Assembly: GCA_942159475.1 (NCBI GenBank)
Contig: OW804102.1
Coordinates: 23,068,684 to 23,132,683, forward strand
DNA: 64,000 nucleotides
Source: Sthenelais limicola
Lineage: Eukaryota; Annelida; Polychaeta; Phyllodocida; Sigalionidae
Reading direction: 5' to 3'
Shown: positions 1 to 10,456 of the stretch, piece by piece
Numbering within the stretch: the first letter of the stretch is position 1
Layout of the letters: the number at the start of each line of letters is the position of its first letter
Made by a program: the position numbers and the translations under genes
The notes under the pieces: generated by a model
The model's input: the letters and a program-made list of their open reading frames with translations, nothing else
The model's database searches: none
What the model was told of the DNA's origin: nothing

Positions 1-3000
1 TCTTCTTTTTCTTGCTGACACTGGTGTTGGCCACATCGGTGTCACTTTTTTCTGGTGTGGTTTCTGATACATCTGCTCCATTTTGCTGTACTTTTTTCTT
101 CTTTTTCTTAGCACTCGTTGTTGGGCTCGGAGCAGGTTGTTCATCTGTGTCTTGTACCTCAGCTTCAGTCTCTACTTCTGTATTGGCCTTTTTCTTTTTC
201 TTCTTCTTTTTCACTAGCGTCGGTACTTCCTCCTCTTCATCGCTATCAAAGAAACCTCCCTCAAAGAGATTGACTTCTACTTCGGGTTGTTTAGGTTTAG
301 CGGGCAGCTTTTGTTTGGCGAGAGCTTTATTTATTTCCTCCTTATCTTTCTGCACAGTTTGCACGCTTCCATCTGGAATAGAAATGAATCAGGGTTTGAA
401 TTCTCTTATTTGGCGAACACGCTTATTGTAGTGTGCAGTGTTTAAAGTATGGTATCAATATTTTTCAGGAAATGTGTGAATAGTACTTGGCTATAGTGAG
501 TGCCGCACCCACAGTGGTTGTTTATCCCCCCCCTAGGGTGAGCCAAGTATAGCAATTAGCCAAGTATAGTAATAGCAGTTTAGGTGTCATCCATGTACCC
601 CAGCCCTCCTGATTTCGCAGGAAAGCTGCTACCTAGAACTAGTGTGTAAAGGATTCCTGATATTTCAGGACGCTGGGGTGAGTGCAGGATGAGTGTAAGA
701 CATACACAGGCAGGGTTGGAGGGGTTGGAGCTATGGCAGGTTAAAACCCAAAGAAAGCTCTTTGGATTATTGGTCACCAAAGAGTTGGTGAATTATTGAG
801 TTCGGGAAAACAACAAAACAATCATTTATGAAAATTACATTGATAATAATACATGAGAGTTGGAAAATGCTATGAAAAAATCATTTAAAAGGGGGAAAAT
901 GCGATTTCAGGAAATCCTGGGATTTCAGGAATACTTTGAACACTGAGTGTGCTTATGTTTATGTTCCATGTAGGTTTTGACAGATGGGGATTCGAATATA
1001 GGTGGCTATGTTAAAAAAGGGGAAAAAATTATTAATCAAATGAGAACGAATACGCGGGAAAGTAAGATAGGGGAAGGGTTAAACTTGGGGTAGCACGAAA
1101 CGCGGAGAAGTAGATATTATTATTCTATGGATTAGCCGTAATGATTCCGTTATGTATATATATCCAATGCCAGCACGACAGCCTTGCAACCATCTTGAAG
1201 TAAACCCGACACAAGTCAGATTCTATTTAAATTAGACGGCATCCGTATCACTGAAATCAGGTTTCCCTATGGTAATCCCCCCCCCCCCCCCCCGGACATT
1301 TTGAAATCTGGCAAGGGGATAAGTCAAAAGCCAGTCCACCACTATCCCGACCACCAGAAGGAATGAAGAGAAAGGAAAGCGTCTTTTAACATGGTGCTCT
1401 AACACTATCAAAATAAAAATGAATGGAAATCTTTACCTCCAGCAGCTATGACTACAACCGTCTCTGTATCTCCTTCATCTGATGCAGCTACTGGTGAGTT
1501 TTTCTTTTTCTTCTTTTCCTTCTCTATCTTGGCCTTCTTTGCAGGATTTATTTCATGAACCTTCTTCTTTTTCTTCTTCTCCTTTTTACCAGCCTTTCCT
1601 TCAGTTTCGTCTGCTGAATCACTCACGCCATTTTCTTCGGCCTCTTGTTTCTTTTTCTTGTTTGGAGGCTCTTCGTTCGCTACATAAATGGAGCACAATT
1701 TTATATGTAAATAGCGTTATGGTGGTGCTTGGTTAACATGACCTGATATTGGTATTTTAAGATTATAACGTTTTAGCTTTCGGCAGAAATCATCAACCTT
1801 CCTCAGTAAAAGTGATCACAGGCTACAAGGTAATAAACCTTTATACTTGTGTCAACACAGAAAATACTAATATCACAATGTTTTATAGTTGTGCGATTCT
1901 GATGTTAAATGTTTGTTGATTCAGCTATAAGGAAGTATATTTTACAGCTTTCCTTGTTAATTTGCAGTTATTTACCAATTCGTCTGATTGCAAAAGAACA
2001 GATTCTTCTATAACACAAATGTAAAAACATCGGCAAAGATTTCAATATAGGTATCAGGCACTACAATGCCGATTGAAGTCTAAAACTTTGAAGCATTATT
2101 AGTTTTGAGAAACACGCCATTACCCTTGTCCTTGTCTGCTGCTTTATGCTTTCGCTTTTCTCTAGGGACTTTTCCAGTTCTCTTCATTAGTAAGTCCTCG
2201 AAGTTATTCAGTCGTTGAATTGCTTTATCGAAGTTCATACGTTCACCTTCGGGTTCGTCTTCCAGTTCCTTGACTTCAGGAAGGATTCCCTCTGAGAGAT
2301 TCTTATACCTTTGGAGGGAGGACAGGCAAATTAGGTAGGGACATTCGAATGACCGTAGTATAGGAAACAGAAAGGGTGATCAGCTACTTTTACTGTTTTA
2401 ATGTTAGGTCGAAAGACTACAAACGGGTTGTATCACTAAAGCGTAGTTAATGAAGAAGTCTTAGTGATGACACGTTGCGTACTGTTTTCTATATCTATTT
2501 CGATAACAGTATTTTTCTTGTGAAAACGGGGATATCAAGATTAAAATTTCTGAATGAGTTAAAACTTAAATAAATAGAAACCCATGATCATTTATATATG
2601 ATGGGGCCCATTATATATAGATCCACAACATGAATACAGACAACAACTATGTTATACATAGGAAATTAATTTAATGAGTTCCCATGTCCCAGACACCCCA
2701 AGCTCACTTACGTTTTGACAAGGGAATAAATCCCCCTCCTACTTTTCGACGGGCAGCCTTTGCCACTGGCCAGATGAAACAGTCGGTCAGCAAAGTGTTT
2801 GTAATCAACCTGGAACGAAAAACAAAATAGAATCAGTTCAACCAGGATACCAATGAATTATAACCTGCATTTCACTCATATTAATCCACAAGCACATTTG
2901 CATCCTAATAGCAGACAGTGTCATATCAATGGCAAGCGGTTGAAATGATAGATACGGAAAGCAGCTGGGGGTTTGAATCCAATAGTGTTGTCACTTCTAA

Positions 3001-6000
3001 TCAGGATGTGAAGATCTGAAGCATCCTTAATTAGAGAGAAGATGCCATATTTCACTGCTAAGATCTCTTTAGCATTGATGTGATAGCCTTCTTCATGATC
3101 ATCCCACTCACCATTTACGGTTCTGTCATCCAGAACCGCACCCCAGCCGGCATCGCAGGCATCAGTGAACATGGTGATGGTGGGAGAGAAGGTGCGTATC
3201 TTCTTGACGCGCCAAGGGAGATTATGTTTCCACCAGCATAAGTCTTCAATGGCTGTAGAAGAAAGGAACATGGGACCATCCATGTTTCCCTTACTACAAA
3301 TGAGGGCGATGATCTTGTCACGCTCTATTTGCTTGTAGTGGGCCAAGCCGTAGTCGATGCCTCTGCATAGATCCACTAATGTTCCCACAATAGAGGCAAT
3401 AAATCGAATAGAGTAGATTTGAGATTTGTTTTCCAGAAGGTGATCAATCCTTTGGATGGTGGTGTCTCGTTTCTCCTGAGTTGGGTACACCTCCATAGTA
3501 GCAGAATTCAAAATGTAACCAAGAAATGTCATGGTCTTCGAACGGGTGAGAGATGGTTTCTCTGGGTGGATATAGAAGCCTAAGCTTCTGAACACATCTA
3601 GGGCAGTAAGAACTGATAGTGCACATGCTTCCTCAGTTTGGCCCCATAGAAAAGAATCATCTATGTAGGAGAATCCGTGTCCTCCTCTCTCACGTATTGT
3701 TGAGAAAACAGGTTTCATAATCTTAGTGAAAATGAATGGAGCACATGTTAATCCGAAAGGAACACAGTTAAATTGATAGAACTTTCCTTCCCATGGAAAA
3801 GTTACAAATGGCCTGAACTTTTGATGTAAAGCCAGGGAGAAATAAGCTTCTTGTAAGTCCAAAGAACACATGTAAGAATTTGGACGTAGCATTTCCATAG
3901 CCGTTTGAAGGCTGTCCATTTTAAAGTGGGTTTTGTCCAAATACAAATTGAGAAGGGTGAGATCGATGATCAACCTCCATTTTCCATTAGGTTTTGGGAC
4001 CACAAATACATTTGATAGATATGAAATATCACTGGCACAAATTTGAGAAACAATTCCTTTGTTGATTAGCTTGTCAACTTCCACAGTGACAGCGGCTTTA
4101 CGGGCTGGCCCAAACACATATTGGGCAGGCCTGAAAGATTGAGAAGGGGTTTCATTGAAGTCTAAGGTAACACCCTTAATATAGGAGAGGATGCTAGCAT
4201 CTGAAGTGACTTTCCTCCACATGTGAATGAAATTAGTAAGGTTTCCTGGTCTAAAAAACATTTGAACTGGACCAGACCTAGAGAGTCATAGGAATACTTT
4301 CAGAAACAAGATTGAGATCAACTGATCGTTGTACCTTTAGTAGCGACGATGACGACTCTTGTCGTCTCTCGTGTCTCTTTTCTCGTAATCGTGGTATTCC
4401 TTCTTTCCCTGAGATTGGGACCCCTGTTGGGGTTGATTTTGCTGGCTCCCCTTCTTCTGAGAAGGGGTGTATCCGTTTTTTGACTTTCCCTGATAGCCGT
4501 TGCCTCCGCCCTTTCCTTTCTTGGATTGGTTTCCTTGGTTAGCCTGTTTGTTGGCGTTATTGGGCTTAGAGGTTGAGGGTTGGTTTTCCATAATGTTGGA
4601 GATCTTCTGGCTTGCATCTAGGGATTTGATACTCTCTTCTAGATCGTCACCAAGTAGATTAGCAGCTGTGGTAGGGAACCTCTTAAGATCCGAGGCCATG
4701 TCCTTGTATCTCTCCTTAAGATTTGGAGCAACAAAATCACGGCGCTTCTTGTTGATAACCTGATGGTTATAGAAGGAAGCAAGAGCAATAGAATCTCGGG
4801 TGTCCCTGAGAGCCTGATCCACTATAGTCACTAGATCGGGATCCTCGATCTTTGAACGGAGCTTTAGCAGAGAATCACCCACCTTAGTGGTAGCAATAGT
4901 AGAAGCAAGGAAGAACTTTTGGAATTTTTGAGCTGTCGTGTCTTTTCCCTGAGAATTACCCGACATAGCTTTCCAGATGGTGCCGGGAATGAAAGGAACT
5001 TGCATTTCCTCCACATTCGAGGGTCGTTTCTGGCGATCCTTGATTTCATCCAGAAGTTTCCCTTTAGGCACATTAGTAAACACATCCTTAATGAACGATT
5101 TGATTTCTTCATGTTCAATCGGAGGACCCACATCGTGTGGTTGCTTGATGGCGTCAACCAAGTGAGCGAAAATACCAGTACTTGGGGGTTGTTTCGCTTT
5201 GGTGTTGTCGGTGACGTCACTTCCCTTGGTGCCGGAAGGGGTTCCCTCAGTGCTGGGATTCCCTGACTGGGATTCCCTGGCGAAGGGATTCCCCCATGGT
5301 CCGAAGAGGTCAGGCTCCGGAGAGGAGGAGCGGCTACTCATGGGGTGGACTGGCACCGATGAAGGGGGTCTTAATGGCGAACCATGGCGGCTGGAGGCTG
5401 CCATGCTAATTACCGGAGATCTCGACCTAGACCTCCGACGAGAACGTGATCGGTGTTTCTCGGGAACGTCTTTCTCGGGAACGTCTCCTCCGATCCCTAG
5501 AACGGTGCTGAGACGAATAATAATCACTATAGGAAGGATAATCCATTGCTTGCTGGTAATAATGGTAATCCTGATAACCGCGGGAACCAAAGCTGGAGCT
5601 AGGGTGCCCGGAGGACTGGTAGAGTCCGGCATGGTCGTTCGAAGACTGGGGGTAGTAGGATTGGTAATGCTCAATAGTCGACAATCTTCCAGAAACACTT
5701 TTCTCGAAAGACTGGAAACTTGCCAAAAGCGTTTCCAGTGTCTGAGCTTTATCCTTGGCAGGATCCGCAGGGACTGGAGTAGTTTCACGACTTACCCCTG
5801 CGGTCTTGCCTTTACCCTCCTCACTCATCTCGAGCTCGTTCGCAGTGTTCTCCACGCGAAAAAACAACCTTAAATGTCACTCAACGAGCCTCAAAGGGAA
5901 GACAATAAGGTGAGCTATAGAAGTACGAGATGGTGTGTGACTTTCTTGAAGAAAAACCGAAGGCGAAGGTAGAATTTGACGAATTTTAGTGAGCCGTCCC

Positions 6001-9000
6001 CGGTATGCGTCTTGCCTGCCGCGAGAAGAGCTGTCCCATCTCATGTGTGCTGCCACCTAGCGAGGTGGCGACGCACAATAATCCAATTATTTTTCAAGCC
6101 TCAGATTTAAGAGCCAGCGTTCTCGACTAATGTGCCACCCCTACCATCCACGAACCACGAATGTTTGATTAGCGACCAACATGCTCACTCAAGACACTGG
6201 AGGAATAAACTATCAAATTCTTATTTAATATATTATAACTTTCTCCCGTGATCCAACCATCTTGGCGTAGTTTTAAATGCTCATAATTGTGATATACAAT
6301 AGAGGTGTCGGGCATACCTCACTTGCTTTAAATATAACGTGGAAAAATTATCTTACAACAGAACTGTTAGGGATGGAGTATTAGTAAATTTAATTTCTGT
6401 TGAACATCAGCGTTAATAGCCTTTTTAGAGTGCACTCCAAATTTAGCTCTCAATTTACTTACATTGAACCTTGGAGATTCCTCTTCATCTGAGTCTTCCT
6501 CTTCATCTGAATTCTCTTCTTTTTCTTTGTTCTCATCTTCATCTTCCTCCTCCTCCGCCTTCTCCTTCTCTTCCTCCAAACGTTCCATTTCCATTTCCAT
6601 GAGGGGAAAGAACACGTCTTTGATCACACGCTTAACAGCAGGTTGACTGTTGGGGCAAATTGTTGGCATTAGTATACTCTAGAAAAAGCTCTATGGAAAA
6701 ATGCACAGTTATTTGTACTGGTAAATTGTCATCTCATCATCTTGGCACTTGTAAGTCTCAGCACTATCAATGTCCTTTAACAATTAAGTTCTTTAGAATG
6801 ATGTATAACAAACCTTTTTGTACGACAAATAAATATGCAGTAGGGATCCAACAGCTGTGATACCACCTTCTTCTCCACCTACGATAAGAACAGAGAAAAT
6901 CGCAGTTAGTAAATTTTGCTTCGGTGCAAATTAGGAGAGGGTATTGTTATACCCTTATTACAAACAAAACTTTGTTACCTTTAGTCCCAAAAGCTAGATC
7001 CATCGGGTCAAAATATATGCAAGATTATTACAGCAACGGGATTTGGAATCATGATAACAGGACACATGAATGTTGGCATGCATGCTAGATCGAAAGACAG
7101 ATGCTATAGAATTTTTATGTTTCAAAATTAGTGATTTTAGTAGAAATACTAAGGACTTCCTTGAACTCTATACACTGAAAACTAGCATCACTGATAAAAG
7201 GTTTACCTCTTGGGCGCCGGCGTGCAGGAGCTCGTCTAAAAAGATGTCTGCCACGTGGAGTTTGAGTCCCTCGGGAGCACTAAAGGGGTCAGGGCTGAGC
7301 ACGGAGGTGGCCAGCTTGGTCAACACCTCCTCAACCACCTTCTCTTCCCACTCGTTCTTCTTCAGGAACAAAAACGTCTGATGTAGGACTTTGCGGATGA
7401 GCTAGAGGAAAGAACATTAGGGTCAGTATGAACTCTATGACCGGTTTCCAGCATTTCATCGTAAAAAAATTCCCAACTTGTATGATGCTCCAATGGAGAT
7501 GGTGGAAGGGGGAATTCAGCAATAAAATACACTATATCCAGTGGATACAGTGCACTGTTAGCAGGGCTAAATTTAAGACCAGTCACTTTCTCTTTTGGGT
7601 CATTTAAATTCCATGACTTTTCCGAGATTTGCGGCCTTTTCTCAATATCCCCGAATGGAAATGGGGAACTCACATTCCAAGATTTACTATATTTCCAAGA
7701 TGGCTGGGAACCCTGAATTTAGACTTTACTAGGTTCAATCGTTTTCTAACTATTATAGAAAATAGATTCGAGATGTTGAAATCAATCCAAAACAAGGCGA
7801 AAGCAGAACATGGGGTGTGTGAGGTTGGTTTTGGTTTATTAGGGGTCCGACGTTTCGGTCAACATACGACCTTTATCAAGGATTATAGAAAATGTATTTA
7901 ATACAAATATATAACGTTTCAAGACTGCCCATACATTTAGACTAGTTTAGACCATTATTATTTCAAAGGGACGCCATGATATCGATGCTACTTACTTTCT
8001 GAAAGCGATTGGGTGCGATTTATATATGAAGGGGTTTAATTACCACCTAACACTAGATAAGGAGTTGGAATGTATGTAGAAGACAAACCATCATGAACTT
8101 GTCCAGTCGAAGGCGGTCGATATTGAACCATTCTCTGCTTTCTGTTGTGAAAAATGCTGACAGGAACAACACGCTGTATTTAGGATCAGTGAAACAGTGG
8201 ACCAACTCCGACAATGACGTCGCCAACTCCTCCTGTGTGCAATGCAATGAGACAAGAAATATTTCAGGGAAGGGACAAACACAAAAGGAAAAGGGTTCGT
8301 ACATTTCTGCCATATAGAAGATTAGATGTGATATGATTTCAAGGAAAGGGATGCAGTTTTTCAAGCACCTAATTAAAACAAAACACACCCGATACACTTC
8401 TCAATTTTCTCTATGACATGGTTTCTGAGGACAGCCAGTTTTGAAATTATATATGCCTGGGGTACAATTTTCAAGTTGCCAAGGACTATCTGTAAAATTC
8501 AATGACTTTTAAGGTCATGGAAAATTAATATTAAAGTCAGAGATTTTAAGGATAGGTATGGTTTCTGTAATATCCTAATAGGGGCTCCAGACCAAAATAT
8601 TCAGTTCCGTCTTTCACTGTTTCAGGAAAGGTTGGACTCATCAGCAATTTGAGAATTAAAGTTATCTTACCTGGACGAGGGATTTGTCCGACATCCACAT
8701 GCAGTAGTGAAGACCTTTCCATATCTTCAAAAAATCGAACTCCGTAAATGCACCTGAAATAGTAGAGGTTGAGATAAACAACTGCAGTTATGAGCGAAAT
8801 GTAGCGAAAATCTCATTGATGGGGCTAGACCTTAGGGCCTATGCTGTATGGTCTCAAGGGGTTCCTTCAAGGCTACATTATAGATTTAAGGGATTGATCA
8901 GATCACAGATCTTTTGAATTGGCCACACCCCCACTTTGGACCTTCCCTCAGAGCATCCGCAACCAGTATATGATTATTTCTAACGGCTTCTAATAGACAT

Positions 9001-10220
9001 TTGACGGTGTGACACAATCGAAAAATCCCATCCCATTCGCTTAGAATTATTTTGGGAACATTACAATTTTAGTTATTTTTTTATGTAAAAAGTTCACCAC
9101 TTTATGAGTCTACTCTATTATTGAGAAACTTCTTTTCGGACGCCCTAGAAACATGTAGGCCTAACGTGAATGAGTATATTCAGTAAAATGAAAACAGGAC
9201 ATCTAAGACTTAGTCAGATGTTGCCTCAATGGAAATAATATCGCTTAGCAATTAGACAAAATCAAGACTGGTTGGGGATTAGTTTTTAACTTGATTAAAG
9301 TTAGAATGTGTATTACGCATTGATTGTAGGCCTACATCATGATATGTCTTCTACGACTGGCATGACATTGATTAAGTCAGAATGTGTATTGCCCACTGTA
9401 TATCCTCTACCTCTACAAAAATAGAGAGGCAAAGTTGTGTGTAAAAGGAGCGCCTAGTCCTAGGCCGCTGAAGTCTCATATATACTATAGTAGCTGAAGC
9501 CTAGGCTAAATGCAGTTGGTAACAAAACTGATAGTTTCGCATAAACAAGACTCAAGTCAAGAGGCATCAGCGGGATCTTCTATTATATTTGTACATGGGA
9601 TCATGGGCTTAGTTATAAGTATTATAACTAAGGTATCATTGGAAGAGCCCATATATGATATACCGTCTATACGCCAACGCCAACGGGCGCTAGCGCCTAG
9701 GGCATAGGCTACGTAGCCGCAGGCCTATCGGAGTATCGTCTATGGCCATGGCCCTATCTCATTCATTTCATTCACTCAACTGTCTCAAGACTCAGTCCAA
9801 GGACCTTCCCTCGGCCGGGCACTTTCAGCCTCGTGATCAACATTCTCGTCCTTTGTTTTCACTAAGCTGTAGCAATAATGTCAACACAGAATAAATGAAA
9901 TGATTACATAAACAAGTGGGCAAACTGATCGCCACACGTGGAACAAGGAGCAGACGAAGCCGAAATAGGCCCACACGCGGGAGTCAGTCGACGTGACCGT
10001 CTCGCGCACCTCCGCATGGATTCTTCCCCACATGTGTGTATTCTACTATTGGCGAGTGGAAATCAATGGATCACTTACCGTTGTCTTGTTGTGACCTGTG
10101 ACCCATCCATTTTCTGAGCTTCTTTACGGCCCTGTCACGGTACTTCTTCTCATTCCCGGCTAGCTTTTGGGCAAATTTCGCGAGAACGGCTGGGTCCACT
10201 AAACTGTCGGAGGCCGCCAT
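1..10220 (-). CDS. RRP1: RRP1 / Nop52-family ribosomal RNA processing protein (3' end beyond window)
   Basis: The RRP1 family acts in the nucleolus in 60S subunit maturation and pre-rRNA processing. Ten exons read in order on the minus strand: 10220-10079, 8753-8671, 8232-8089, 7401-7207, 6878-6814, 6646-6463, 2809-2712, 2308-2124, 1679-1437, 372-<1. All have GT/AG borders and phases agree throughout, giving 570 codons here. The Nop52 domain covers about residues 10-300. Seen motifs include [11 protein letters not shown] (exon 1), [15 protein letters not shown] (exon 2), [14 protein letters not shown] (exon 3), LLDPYC (exon 5) and [13 protein letters not shown] (exon 7); all resemble vertebrate RRP1 as I recall it. 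Exon 6 ends in a Glu/Asp-rich tract. Exons 9-10 carry poly-Lys blocks of up to eight residues, as in the basic nucleolar tails of the family. The start is the Met in GCCGCCATGC (reverse strand), the first in frame. The stop codon is not in the window. Exon borders are by eye. Confidence 0.92.
373..1436 (-). other. RRP1 intron 9
   Basis: Non-coding interval between exons 9 and 10. It holds a run of 17 C at 1277-1293 and short imperfect repeats of an ATTTCAGGA-type word near 660 and 905-930. I see no gene or complete element in it. Confidence 0.6.
2921..4261 (-). pseudogene. DIRS-like reverse transcriptase-RNase H, 3'-truncated
   Basis: A 446-codon open frame that would copy element RNA into DNA. 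RT landmarks in order: [19 protein letters not shown] (fingers), [14 protein letters not shown] (first Asp), [17 protein letters not shown], then the catalytic YIDD in [11 protein letters not shown], and LGFYIHPEK with FLGYIL (thumb side). RNase H follows, with [12 protein letters not shown] (first Asp), [11 protein letters not shown] (Glu) and IRSDNT (Asp). The frame then runs about 20 unrelated codons to a stop, so the last RNase H segment and all of the recombinase are absent. RT and most of RNase H are uninterrupted, which suggests a fairly recent insertion. Called a pseudogene because the element cannot be complete. Confidence 0.78.
4337..5867 (-). pseudogene. DIRS-like gag-like ORF1, frameshifted
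   Basis: Two overlapping frames (5427-5867 and 4337-5788) look like one ancestral protein broken by a frameshift near 5450-5510. The N-terminal part is Ser/Tyr/Gln-rich, then an Arg/Ser-rich basic stretch. The middle, about residues 160-370 of the longer frame, is helical and charged. The C-terminus is Gly/Lys/Gln/Asn-rich and basic, suited to nucleic-acid binding. A 15-bp perfect tandem duplication (5456-5470 and 5471-5485) adds five codons next to the frameshift. No zinc knuckle is visible. It lies upstream of the RT frame with a 75-bp gap. Function as a gag is inferred from position and composition only. Confidence 0.62.
7402..8088 (-). other. RRP1 intron 3
   Basis: Non-coding interval between exons 3 and 4. 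Apart from the hammerhead-like remnant near 7853-7881 I see no gene or element. The 90-codon frame at 7629-7901 runs across that remnant and resembles no protein family. Confidence 0.55.
7853..7881 (-). ncRNA. Decayed hammerhead-ribozyme-like motif (Penelope-type)
   Basis: On the minus strand: TTGATAA, a GGTC / GACC stem II closing a 7-nt loop, GAAA, then CGTCGGACC. This is the arrangement of the minimal hammerhead ribozymes found in Penelope-like retroelements. The core differs from CUGAUGA at two positions (C to U, G to A), so it is probably inactive. It lies in RRP1 intron 3. No Penelope RT or endonuclease is seen nearby, so this would be a short remnant. Confidence 0.4.
8754..10078 (-). 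other. RRP1 intron 1
   Basis: Non-coding first intron. It contains two TAGGCCTA octamers (9156, 9327) and a short GC-rich palindromic patch near 9685-9700. No gene or complete element was recognised. Confidence 0.55.
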
Positions 10221-10456
10221 GCTTGCCACTTTCCTAGCCTCCAAGGAATCTACTTCCGGTTTTTAAATCTTGTCATTAATTTTGGATCTTTGGTTTTATT
10301 ATCATAGAAATGGGTTTTAAATCGTTAAACATGTATTCAAGAACCAAGTTTCGGCTATGTTTTATTTTTGTGCGAAGAATTTTATTTTCCAAAATAGCAT
10401 GTGGTTTGAGGCTAGCCCTACATTGGTTCTTGAAAAAAGTTGTCACTGTGACTAAA
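10221..10456. promoter_or_regulatory. Probable bidirectional promoter between RRP1 and CENATAC
   Basis: The start codons of RRP1 (10220, minus) and CENATAC (10457, plus) are 236 bp apart, head to head, with no other gene between. Both transcription starts must lie in this interval or in the flanking leader exons. No TATA box is placed convincingly for either gene. The role is inferred from geometry. Confidence 0.6.

Larger units (their letters stand above)
2921..6110 (-). mobile_element. Truncated DIRS-like (YR-type) retrotransposon in RRP1 intron 6
   Basis: A retrotransposon copy in the same orientation as the host gene, filling most of the 3.65-kb intron 6. Reading 3' to 5' on the plus strand: a 5' leader (5868 to about 6110) with a 7-bp-stem hairpin at 6052-6069; a gag-like frame (4337-5867); and an RT-RNase H frame (2921-4261). 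The RT resembles the DIRS order, not Gypsy or BEL, and no protease or integrase is present. The tyrosine recombinase expected after RNase H is missing: similarity ends inside RNase H near 2950, where intron sequence follows. No terminal repeats were recognised, so both outer limits are approximate. Confidence 0.72.
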
